DNA of 64,000 nt from the NCBI RefSeq assembly GCF_000830005.1, contig NZ_CP010407.1, forward strand, positions 1,386,001 to 1,450,000, written 5' to 3'. The DNA is from Streptomyces vietnamensis (GTDB lineage: Bacteria > Actinomycetota > Actinomycetes > Streptomycetales > Streptomycetaceae). How positions within the stretch are numbered: position 1 is the stretch's first letter; every line of letters begins with the position of its first letter. This document shows, piece after piece, positions 51,660 to 58,685 of this stretch. The translations under genes were made by a program, and so were the position numbers. The notes under the pieces were generated by a model. That model had not been told where the DNA came from. It did not search any database and saw nothing but the letters and a program-made list of their open reading frames with translations.

Positions 51660-53027
51660 TCACGCCGCCGCGTCCCCCCGCACCAGCGGCAACGGCTCCG
51701 AGGGCTCGAGCTCCGGGTCGTCCACGGAGAACGTCCGCACCCGGCCCGGCCCGGACCACGGCTCCTCGAACCGCACCGTGACCCGCCCGACCCCGCTCCC
51801 CTGGACCCAGCCGGCCCCGTACACGGCGTGCCGCACGTCGCGCCCCGGCATCCAGCCCCGCTCGGCGGTCTCCGTCGCGGTGGAAGGCGCCGCCACCGCC
51901 TCCGCGGCCTCCTCGGGCGCGGCCTCCTCCTCCGCCGGCCGCTCCGAGGCCTCGGCCTCCGCCTGGGCGAACAGGTCCTCCTGCGTGTAGTCCGCGAGCC
52001 CGCTCACCCCCACCCCCAGCAACCGCACGCCCCCGGTCGTGTCCACGGCCTCCAGGAGCCGCCCCGCGGCCTCCCTGACGACGCCCGGGTCGTCCGTGGG
52101 CCCCCGCAGCGTCTCGGACCGGGTGAGGGTCGAGAAGTCGTACCGCCGCACCTTCAGGACGATGGTCCGCCCGGAGTGCCCGGAGGCCCGCAGCCTCCCC
52201 ACGCACCGGTCCGCGAGCCGTTCGACCTCGATCCGGATCCGCACCCGGTCGTGCAGGTCCACGTCGAAGGTGTCCTCGACCGACACCGACTTGGCGTCCC
52301 TCTCGGCCACCACGGGCCGGTCGTCGTACCCCTGGGCCATCCGGTACAGCGAGGCCCCGTGCGCCCGCCCCAGGAGCCGTACGAGCTCGTCCTCGCCCGC
52401 CTCCACGAGGTCGGCGACGGTGGTCATCCCGGCGCGCCGCAGGTGCTCCCCCGTGGCCGGTCCGACCCCGGGCAGGATCCGTACCGAGCGCGGCCCGAGC
52501 AGCTCCCGCTCGGTCCCGGGCTCGATGAGGACGAGCCCGTCCGGCTTGGCCTCCTCGGAGGCGATCTTCGCGATCATCTTGGACCCGGCGAGCCCCACGG
52601 ACCCGGTGAGCCCCGTCGTCGCGAGGATGTCGCCCCGCAGCTGCTCCCCCGCGGCCCGGGCGCTCGCACCGTCGTCGGCGACACCACCGGCTTCGAGGTC
52701 GACGAAGGCCTCGTCGAGGCTGAGGGGCTCCACGAGCGGGGAGAGCCGCCGGAGCAGTTCCATGACCTGGTCACTGATCGAGCGGTAGAAGGCGAAGCGC
52801 GGCACGAGATAGGCCGCGTTCGGTGCGAGCCGCCGCGCCTGGCCCATCGGCATGGCCGAGTGCACCCCGAAGCGCCGGGCCTCGTAGGAGGCGGTGGCGA
52901 CCACGCCCCGCGGCCCGAGGCCGCCGACGATCACGGGTTTTCCACGCAGGCTGGGCTTCGACGCCTGCTCGGCTGCGGCGAAGAAGGCATCCATGTCGAG
53001 ATGCAGGATGGTGGGCGCGGCTCTCAC
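51660..53027 (-). CDS. dinB: DNA polymerase IV (Y family)
   Basis: 455 residues from GTG 53027. The catalytic carboxylates are Asp11 (ILHLDMDAFF) and Asp105/Glu106 (PLSLDEAFVDL). GSVGLAGSKMIAKIASEEAK and the helix-hairpin-helix ILPGVGPATGEHLRRAG are typical. It performs error-prone lesion bypass. It is about 100 residues longer than the E. coli enzyme: after an acidic Glu/Ala-rich linker (about 355-390) comes a folded tail with HAVYGAGWVQGSGVGRVTVR. No beta-clamp motif is obvious at the very end. Confidence 0.93.
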   Translation of the reverse strand: MRAAPTILHLDMDAFFAAAEQASKPSLRGKPVIVGGLGPRGVVATASYEARRFGVHSAMPMGQARRLAPNAAYLVPRFAFYRSISDQVMELLRRLSPLVEPLSLDEAFVDLEAGGVADDGASARAAGEQLRGDILATTGLTGSVGLAGSKMIAKIASEEAKPDGLVLIEPGTERELLGPRSVRILPGVGPATGEHLRRAGMTTVADLVEAGEDELVRLLGRAHGASLYRMAQGYDDRPVVAERDAKSVSVEDTFDVDLHDRVRIRIEVERLADRCVGRLRASGHSGRTIVLKVRRYDFSTLTRSETLRGPTDDPGVVREAAGRLLEAVDTTGGVRLLGVGVSGLADYTQEDLFAQAEAEASERPAEEEAAPEEAAEAVAAPSTATETAERGWMPGRDVRHAVYGAGWVQGSGVGRVTVRFEEPWSGPGRVRTFSVDDPELEPSEPLPLVRGDAAA

Positions 53028-53127
53028 ACGTCCGATGCTGCCCTACGCCACTGACAACGCCCCCGAGGAACGCCCGGGCACTCCGCCGGACCCGAGGCGC
53101 CCCGAAGGCCGAAAGCCGCCCTCAGCC

Positions 53128-53197
53128 CGCCTTGCTCGGACCGCCTAGCTCGGACCGCCTCGCTCAGGTCGCCTTGCTCAGCCCGCCTCGCTCAGAC
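53128..53197. repeat. Five tandem 14-bp repeats
   Basis: Units of the form CGCCTnGCTCrGnn at 53128, 53142, 53156, 53170 and 53184, each 14 bp, with one or two differences between neighbours. The last unit overlaps the final bases of the MerR gene. There is no long inverted symmetry, so it is not a simple terminator. Confidence 0.8.
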
Positions 53198-53809
53198 CGC
53201 CTTGTCGCGCCGCCGCCGCGCCAGCTCGTCGCCGGGGTTGTGCCCGATCAGCGTCTCGCCGGTGTCGACCCGCTCCCCGTGGAGCTGCGAGAGCGCGGCC
53301 TCGACGTCCCGCCAGACGACCCCCACGGCGATGCCGAAGACGCCCTGCCCGCCCTGGAGGAGGTCGACGACCTCGTCGGGCGAGGAGCACTCGTACACCG
53401 TGGCCCCGTCGCTCATGAGCGTCATCCGCTCCAGGTCCCGGAAGCCCCGGGCGCGCAGGTGCTGCACCGCGGCCCGGATGTTCTGGAGGGCCACTCCGGT
53501 GTCGAGGAAACGCTTGACGATCTTCAGTACGACGACGTCGCGGAAGCTGTACAGCCGCTGCGTCCCCGACCCGTACGCGGGTCGCACGCTCGGCTCCACG
53601 AGTCCGGTGCGCGCCCAGTAGTCCAGTTGGCGATAGGTGATCCCGGCGGCCGCGCAGGCCGTCGGCCCGCGGTAGCCGATCGCCGCGTCGGCGACGCCGG
53701 CACCGGTGTCCGTCCCGAAGTCGCCCACACTGCCGTGAAGCGGATACGGACCGCTCTCCCCGGACACGCGTCCGAGCGAGCTCCCTGCCGTACCGTCCGC
53801 GCTGCTCAT
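53192..53809 (-). CDS. MerR family regulator, McdR/ResR-like (Rv1830 orthologue by synteny)
   Basis: 205 residues from ATG 53809 with GGAGGG 8 nt upstream. After a 50-residue flexible start the MerR winged helix is clear: YRGPTACAAAGITYRQLDYW, then GSGTQRLYSFRDVVVLKIVK. The C-terminal part (FRDLERMTLMSDGATVYECS, GIAVGVVWRDVEAALSQLHG) is characteristic of the Rv1830 group, which controls growth and division genes in mycobacteria. Gene order with DUF151, FtsR and GarA is the same. A good promoter and an 18-bp dyad lie upstream. Confidence 0.85.
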   Translation of the reverse strand: MSSADGTAGSSLGRVSGESGPYPLHGSVGDFGTDTGAGVADAAIGYRGPTACAAAGITYRQLDYWARTGLVEPSVRPAYGSGTQRLYSFRDVVVLKIVKRFLDTGVALQNIRAAVQHLRARGFRDLERMTLMSDGATVYECSSPDEVVDLLQGGQGVFGIAVGVVWRDVEAALSQLHGERVDTGETLIGHNPGDELARRRRDKAV

Positions 53810-53843
53810 CACGCCGACCCTCCGTCCTTGACCTGCCCACACG

Positions 53844-53899
53844 AAGGTAGGCAGTCACTCGGGGTGCGTCAACGATCGCCACACTCGGCACGCCGAGTG
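53844..53899 (-). promoter_or_regulatory. McdR-like promoter and dyad
   Basis: On the minus strand TTGACG (53872-53867), 17 bp, TACCTT (53849-53844), then the gene at 53809. The perfect dyad CACTCGGC-ac-GCCGAGTG (53882-53899) lies 10 bp upstream of the -35 box, and CACTCGG recurs in the spacer. This suggests autoregulation or an activator site. Confidence 0.6.
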
Positions 53900-54001
53900 A
53901 TAATCACCCTGAGAGTGGTTTCGCGTGTCCCTCTCCGGGGAAAGGCTAGTCGAATGCTCTGACGGCACCCCGCGGACGGCCTCCGGCCGCGCCGCTGCGC
54001 C

Positions 54002-54475
54002 TCACTGGCTGCTGCTCCCGAAGTCCTCCGGTGAGATCTGGTCGAGGAACTCGCGGAACTTCTCCACCTCGTCCTCCTGCTCGTCCGGAATCGCGATACC
54101 GGCGTCGTCCAGCACACCGTCGCTGCCGAAGATCGGCGTCCCGGTCCGAAGGGCCAGTGCTATCGCGTCCGACGGCCGCGCGCTCACCTCCACGCCGCTG
54201 GCGAAGACCAGCTCGGCGTAGAAGACCCCGTCACGCAGATCCGTGATGCGGACCTCGGTGAGCTCCTGTCCCACGGCCTCCAGCACGTCCTTGAACAGGT
54301 CGTGCGTCAGCGGCCGCGGCGGGGCCATCCCCTGCTGGGCGAAGGCGATCGCGGTCGCCTCCCCCGGTCCGATCCAGATGGGGAGGTACCGATCGCCTCC
54401 CACTTCACGCAGGAGCACGATCGGCTGGTTGGAGGGCATTTCCACCCGGACACCCACAACGTCGAGCTCGTTCAC
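54002..54475 (-). CDS. DUF151 (bifunctional nuclease family) protein
   Basis: 157 residues from GTG 54475. VVGVRVEMPSNQPIVLLREV, YLPIWIGPGEATAIAFAQQG, then LTHDLFKDVLEAVGQELTEV and VSARPSDAIALALRTGTPIF define the domain. Some plant and bacterial members show nuclease activity, but the role of the actinobacterial copy (Rv1829-like) is unclear. It lies between ftsR and the McdR-like gene in the conserved order. Confidence 0.88.
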   Translation of the reverse strand: MNELDVVGVRVEMPSNQPIVLLREVGGDRYLPIWIGPGEATAIAFAQQGMAPPRPLTHDLFKDVLEAVGQELTEVRITDLRDGVFYAELVFASGVEVSARPSDAIALALRTGTPIFGSDGVLDDAGIAIPDEQEDEVEKFREFLDQISPEDFGSSSQ

Positions 54476-54562
54476 ACAGCAACCCTAGGACGTGCCCGAC
54501 CGGTTTGGATAGTCGGGCCCTCCACGACCCCTGCCTGAGCGCCCTCCGAGCGCCCTTTCGGA

Positions 54563-55309
54563 TCACTGCAGCCGGATCCCCAGCGCGGTCTGGACGAGGG
54601 CCGCGTGCAGCCGCACCGACTGCGCGGCGAGCTCCTGCGCGGTGGCCTCCGCATGGGCCCTGGTCTGCGGGTTACGGTGCCGGCGCAGCGGCGCGACCAC
54701 CTGCTCGATCAGCCCGGCCTCCCGGTCGGCGGCCGCCTTGACGGCCCGCAGGTGCCGGGGCTCCAGACCGAATCGCCCGAGGTCCGCGACGAGCCTGGCG
54801 ACGGTGACGGTCTCGGCGTCGTAGCCGCCGCCCTCCGCCTCGGCGATCAGACCGTACGACTCCCACTCGGCGAGCTCGGTCTCGGTCACCTCGGCGGCGG
54901 CGATCAGCTCGGCCCGCCCCAGCCGCACGGCGGCCGGCACCTCCGCCTCGTCCTGCTCCCAGGACCCTTCGAGCAGGTCCCGCCGGCGTCCGGGCGCCGG
55001 GAGCTTGATCTGCTCGCCCCGTTCGAGGGCGTCGAGGTGCTCTCGGATGACCTTCAGCGGAAGGTAGTGGTCCCGCTGCATCCGCAGGATGCGGGCGAGC
55101 CGCTCCACGTCCTGCGGGCTGAACTTCCGGTATCCGGAGGCCGTCCGCCGGGGCTCGACCAGCCCCTCGGCCTCCAGGAACCGGATCTTGGAGATCGTCA
55201 CTTCGGGAAATTCGTCGCGCAGCTGGTTCAGCACCGTGCCGATGCTGACCAGCCGGTCGCCCGCGGTGGCGGTGCCGGATCCGGCACCGCCCGTCGGTGT
55301 TCGCAGCAT
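54563..55309 (-). CDS. ftsR: FtsR-like MerR family regulator (Rv1828 orthologue by synteny)
   Basis: 248 residues from ATG 55309. MerR winged helix: SIGTVLNQLRDEFPEVTISK, IRFLEAEGLVEPRRTASGYR and KFSPQDVERLARILRMQRDH. A second helical domain (AELIAAAEVTETELAEWESY..) follows. In Corynebacterium FtsR activates ftsZ. It follows the FHA gene by 31 bp on the same strand, as garA-ftsR in other actinobacteria. Confidence 0.88.
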   Translation of the reverse strand: MLRTPTGGAGSGTATAGDRLVSIGTVLNQLRDEFPEVTISKIRFLEAEGLVEPRRTASGYRKFSPQDVERLARILRMQRDHYLPLKVIREHLDALERGEQIKLPAPGRRRDLLEGSWEQDEAEVPAAVRLGRAELIAAAEVTETELAEWESYGLIAEAEGGGYDAETVTVARLVADLGRFGLEPRHLRAVKAAADREAGLIEQVVAPLRRHRNPQTRAHAEATAQELAAQSVRLHAALVQTALGIRLQ

Positions 55310-55340
55310 GGACCTTCCCTGAAGGGGCTTCCCCGAGGCG

Positions 55341-56174
55341 TCACACGCCTCGCTGGCTCGAGTAGAAGACCAGCCGGTACTTGCCGATCTGCACCTCGTC
55401 GCCGTTGGACAGGACGACCGAGTCGATCGGCTCACGGTTGACGTACGTGCCGTTGAGGCTGCCGACGTCGGCGACGGTGAAGCTGCCGTCCTGCGCCCGC
55501 CGGAACTCGACATGCCGCCGGGAGACCGTGAAGTCGTCCAGGAAGATGTCGCTCTGCGGGTGACGGCCGGCCGTCGTCAGATCGGCGTCGAGCAGGAACC
55601 GGCTGCCCGAGTTCGGACCCCGACGCACCACGAGGAGCGCGGAACCCGAAGGCAGCGCCTCCACGGCGGCGAGCGCCTCGGGCGACAGCGACGGAAGCGC
55701 GGTCTGGCCGGTGACCTCCGCGTCGTACGCCTCGAGCCCCGAGATGGAGATCGTCGACGTCGTCTCCGACGCGCGCTCGGGAGCGATCCCGCCCCGCAGC
55801 GGCGTGCCGCAGTGAGAGCAGAACCGGCTGTCGGCCGCGTTGCGGTGACCGCACCTCGTACACACCGGCATGGACGCATCCTCCTGCCGCGGCTGCCCCG
55901 CGGAGGTCTGTGTCGCGTACGGGTCGGGCGTAAACCCTCCACCCGTACTTGAGGTTGATGGTTCTCCGAAACCTATGCGGGCGGCACCGGCAGGGTCAAC
56001 AGACGACGCGCCCTGGGCGCCCGGAATGTCACCGCCCCGGCCGTCGACCTCGTCACGGAACAGCGGGCGCTCGGCACCCTGCTCCTCGCTCTGGGCGTGG
56101 CGCGACGCGCGGTGCTTGGCGTTGCCGCCGTCCTCACGTCCGCTCTTGCCGAACAACTTCGCAAAAAAACTCAC
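55341..56174 (-). CDS. garA: GarA/OdhI-like FHA domain protein with zinc ribbon
   Basis: 277 residues from GTG 56174; a strong internal start (ATG 55871 behind AGGAGG) would give a 176-residue form close to mycobacterial GarA in length. A disordered N-terminus precedes a zinc ribbon (Cys105, Cys108, Cys119, Cys122), the kinase-target motif ETTS (137-140) and an FHA domain (178-270; GRHPQSDIFLDDFTVSRRHV, GSLNGTYVN). GarA/OdhI, when phosphorylated at this motif by Ser/Thr kinases, stops inhibiting 2-oxoglutarate dehydrogenase. That control is inferred here. A hairpin covers the upstream start codon. Confidence 0.88.
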   Translation of the reverse strand: MSFFAKLFGKSGREDGGNAKHRASRHAQSEEQGAERPLFRDEVDGRGGDIPGAQGASSVDPAGAARIGFGEPSTSSTGGGFTPDPYATQTSAGQPRQEDASMPVCTRCGHRNAADSRFCSHCGTPLRGGIAPERASETTSTISISGLEAYDAEVTGQTALPSLSPEALAAVEALPSGSALLVVRRGPNSGSRFLLDADLTTAGRHPQSDIFLDDFTVSRRHVEFRRAQDGSFTVADVGSLNGTYVNREPIDSVVLSNGDEVQIGKYRLVFYSSQRGV

Positions 56175-56291
56175 GGGCGATTCCCCTTGACCGAAACAGA
56201 CCCGCCCGTGGGGCAGGACGAACCGAGATCCTTCACACCTGCCGACCCGGACACCTTCACAACGTCCGTATCCTCCGGACAGTTTCCACCA

Positions 56292-56311
56292 CGCACCACC
56301 CTTGTGGTGCG
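56292..56311 (-). terminator. Terminator after the DUF881 gene
   Basis: CGCACCAC-cctt-GTGGTGCG, a perfect 8-bp stem 53 bp downstream of the DUF881 stop codon on the minus strand and upstream of the FHA gene. Confidence 0.5.
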
Positions 56312-56363
56312 CCGACCCCCCGCAACGTCATGCCCTTGTCGCGGGACCCCCCACGTCCCCCTC

Positions 56364-57320
56364 TCACTGGGAGGACGACTGAGCGTAGTCAGGCCGCTTC
56401 GCGGGTCGCAAGGCGTCGACGACGATCTTCGCCGACCGCTCCACCGTGGCTGTGGCCTGCTCCTTCTCCAGGGTCTGCACGACACCGCCGGGGATGTTGA
56501 GCGCGGGCTCGAGATCTTCCGGCTTGCCGATGACCTTGAAGACGTACGGAGCGGCCACCTTCGTTCCATCGATCCGCATGTCGTCACCGCTACCGGTGAA
56601 ATAACTGTCCGCAACCACCCGGACACCGTTGACCTGGATCGCCTCGGCGCCCGCCGCGCGCAGCTCCTGGATGGCGTCGAGCAGCATGTCCGACTCGACC
56701 GCCCCGGTGGGGTCCCCCACGGTGAGGGTGATGCCCGGCCCCTCGGCGGCGACGGAACCGGCCAGGATGCCGAGCTGCCGCTCCTTCTCCTGGGTCTGCT
56801 TGCGCGCCTCCTCGGCCTGGTCCGAGCTGGACTCCAGCTCGGAGCGCTGCTTCTCCAGGCGGGCCTTCTCGTCCTCCAGGCGCTGCGTGCGGTCGTCGAG
56901 TTCGTCGAGGATCCGCACGAGGTCCTCCTGACGGGCCCCGCGCAGCGCGCTGTTCTCGCTCGTCGAGGAGACCTGGATGGCCAGGCCAAGACCGAGGACG
57001 AACAGCAGCAGTGCGACGACGAGTTGGGCCCGGGTCACCCGCGGCGGCCACAAGGCGGAGGCGAGCCTCCGCCGCCCACTCGGCTCGGCGACGGCTGGCG
57101 GCCCGGCCACGACGGGCACCTCGGGCACCCGGACGTCCTCGCGCGGCATCTCGGTCTTCGGGGGCTCGGGCTTCACGGCCTCGGGCTTCACCACTTCGGG
57201 CTTCACGACCCCGGGCTTCACGACCTCGGGGGTCTCGGGCTGCTCTCCCCCGGGCCTCTCCGGATTCTCGGACTTCTCCGCGTCCTCGGGCCGCTCGGGG
57301 TTCTGAGGGTTCTCGCTCAT
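56364..57320 (-). CDS. DUF881 family membrane protein
   Basis: 318 residues from ATG 57320; a GTG at 57329 that overlaps the sbp stop (GTGA) would add three residues. The first 85 residues are a Pro/Glu/Lys-rich cytoplasmic tail with degenerate VKPE/VVKPG repeats. One membrane helix (RAQLVVALLLFVLGLGLAIQ) and a coiled coil (ILDELDDRTQRLEDEKARLE..) follow, then the DUF881 domain (GPGITLTVGDPTGAVESDML, ELRAAGAEAIQVNGVRVVAD). It forms a pair with the other DUF881 protein around sbp. Function unknown; Gram-positive relatives are linked to division. Confidence 0.88.
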   Translation of the reverse strand: MSENPQNPERPEDAEKSENPERPGGEQPETPEVVKPGVVKPEVVKPEAVKPEPPKTEMPREDVRVPEVPVVAGPPAVAEPSGRRRLASALWPPRVTRAQLVVALLLFVLGLGLAIQVSSTSENSALRGARQEDLVRILDELDDRTQRLEDEKARLEKQRSELESSSDQAEEARKQTQEKERQLGILAGSVAAEGPGITLTVGDPTGAVESDMLLDAIQELRAAGAEAIQVNGVRVVADSYFTGSGDDMRIDGTKVAAPYVFKVIGKPEDLEPALNIPGGVVQTLEKEQATATVERSAKIVVDALRPAKRPDYAQSSSQ

Positions 57321-57325
57321 CGGCC

Positions 57326-57658
57326 TCACGCCCGGAAGACGTGACGCCGGATGGCGGCCGCGTTGGAGAAGATACGGATGCCGAGCACGACGACCACACC
57401 GGTCGACAGCTGCGCTCCGACGCCCAGCTTGTCGCCGAGGAAGACGATCAGCGCGGCCACGACCACGTTGGAGAGGAACGAGACCACGAAGACCTTGTCG
57501 ACGAAGATCCCGTCGAGCATGGCCCGCAGGCCGCCGAAGACCGCGTCGAGGGCGGCGACCACGGCGATCGGAAGATAGGGCTCGACCACCGCCGGAACCT
57601 CGGGGCGGACCAACAGTCCGACCACGACTCCGACGATCAGGCCCAGTACGGCGATCAC
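57326..57658 (-). CDS. sbp: Small basic protein, DUF1290 (Sbp) family
   Basis: 110 residues from GTG 57658, overlapping the previous gene's stop (GTGA). Three membrane helices (IAVLGLIVGVVVGLLVRPEV; YLPIAVVAALDAVFGGLRAM; FLSNVVVAALIVFLGDKLGV) and a basic end. This is the small membrane protein found between two DUF881 genes and, in Bacillus, beside the ftsZ region. Its role is unknown. Confidence 0.9.
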   Translation of the reverse strand: MIAVLGLIVGVVVGLLVRPEVPAVVEPYLPIAVVAALDAVFGGLRAMLDGIFVDKVFVVSFLSNVVVAALIVFLGDKLGVGAQLSTGVVVVLGIRIFSNAAAIRRHVFRA

Positions 57659-58584
57659 GATGTGCCCTTCCCTGTGTCGGCCGTGGCCCGACCGGAGGGC
57701 GTCGCCACCCCGGCCCCCCTCGGCTCTGCGGTACGTACGGTCAGGCTCGGCGCGGCCGGCAGGCGTACGTCGCCCTCGACCGAGATCCTGCTCCTGATCC
57801 CGAAGTTCTCCACCAGCACGTGCAGGTACTGCCCGTCGGCGCTGTCCTGGAACGCGGTGCTCAGCCGCTGTCCGTCCCCGATCGCGAGGACGGTGTACGG
57901 CGGCACCAGCGGCTTGTTGTCGACCAGTATGGCGTCACCTGCGGCCCGGATCGCGGACAGCGACGTCAGCCGCTGGCCGTTGATCGCGACGGCCTCGGCA
58001 CCCGACTCCCACAGCCCGTTGACCACCCGCTGCATGTCCCGGTCGCGGACCCGGCCGGTGTCGGAGAAGCCACTGCTCTCCCGCGGTCCGCCGCCCCCGG
58101 TGTCGGTGCCCTTGGCGTCGTCGACGACGAGCCTCACCCCGGGACCGTGCACGGGCGTGGCGCCCGACAGCAGGGCCACGAGCTCGGCCTGGTCGCCGCC
58201 GTGCTGCTGCAGGGCCTGCCGCTGGCGCTCCCCGACCTCGGTCCGGATCCGCTCGACGTCCGCCTCCAGCCGGTCGGCGGTCGACGTCTCCTTCTCGATC
58301 CGGTCGATCAGGTCCTGCCGCTCCTTGGCGACGACCGGCGCGGAGATCCGCGCCTCGGCCGCACCGACGGTCACCACGACGGCCGCGAGCAGAAGACCCG
58401 CGGCGACACCCAGCTTGGCCCGCAGGTTACGGGGCAGCCCACCGCCCTCGGCCGCGCGCCGGGCAGTCGCCTCGGCGTAGCCGTCATCGAGCGCGTGGTC
58501 GATCACGTTGTTCAGCAGCGACATGGAGGCGTCCGGACGCGGCGGCGGTGATCCGGTGCTCCGAACGGGGGGCTGCTGCGACAT
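57655..58584 (-). CDS. DUF881 family membrane protein
   Basis: 309 residues from ATG 58584. A Pro-rich start, then SLLNNVIDHALDDGYAEATA, one membrane helix (LGVAAGLLLAAVVVTVGAAE), a short coiled coil and the DUF881 domain (GPGVRLVVDDAKGTDTGGGG; LWESGAEAVAINGQRLTSLS). Paired with the DUF881 protein after sbp, as in Rv1823/Rv1825. It probably has an extracytoplasmic structural role at the envelope. Confidence 0.87.
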   Translation of the reverse strand: MSQQPPVRSTGSPPPRPDASMSLLNNVIDHALDDGYAEATARRAAEGGGLPRNLRAKLGVAAGLLLAAVVVTVGAAEARISAPVVAKERQDLIDRIEKETSTADRLEADVERIRTEVGERQRQALQQHGGDQAELVALLSGATPVHGPGVRLVVDDAKGTDTGGGGPRESSGFSDTGRVRDRDMQRVVNGLWESGAEAVAINGQRLTSLSAIRAAGDAILVDNKPLVPPYTVLAIGDGQRLSTAFQDSADGQYLHVLVENFGIRSRISVEGDVRLPAAPSLTVRTAEPRGAGVATPSGRATADTGKGTS

Positions 58585-58638
58585 GCCGCACATCGTCGCA
58601 CGTCGCACGACCTACCGCCGAATGGCCCCTCCCCAGGA

Positions 58639-58667
58639 ACGGGAGGCACCCCTCGGGCACCTCCCGT
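58639..58667 (-). terminator. Possible terminator after manC
   Basis: ACGGGAGG pairs with CCTCCCGT, with an internal CCC/GGG pairing separated by a CA/CA mismatch; 19 bp beyond the stop codon at 58686. Confidence 0.5.
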
Positions 58668-58685
58668 CCTCACCGGTCCGGACCG

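Noticed and set aside
53128..53197. CRISPR array
   Set aside because: Units are 14 bp, directly adjacent, with no spacers.
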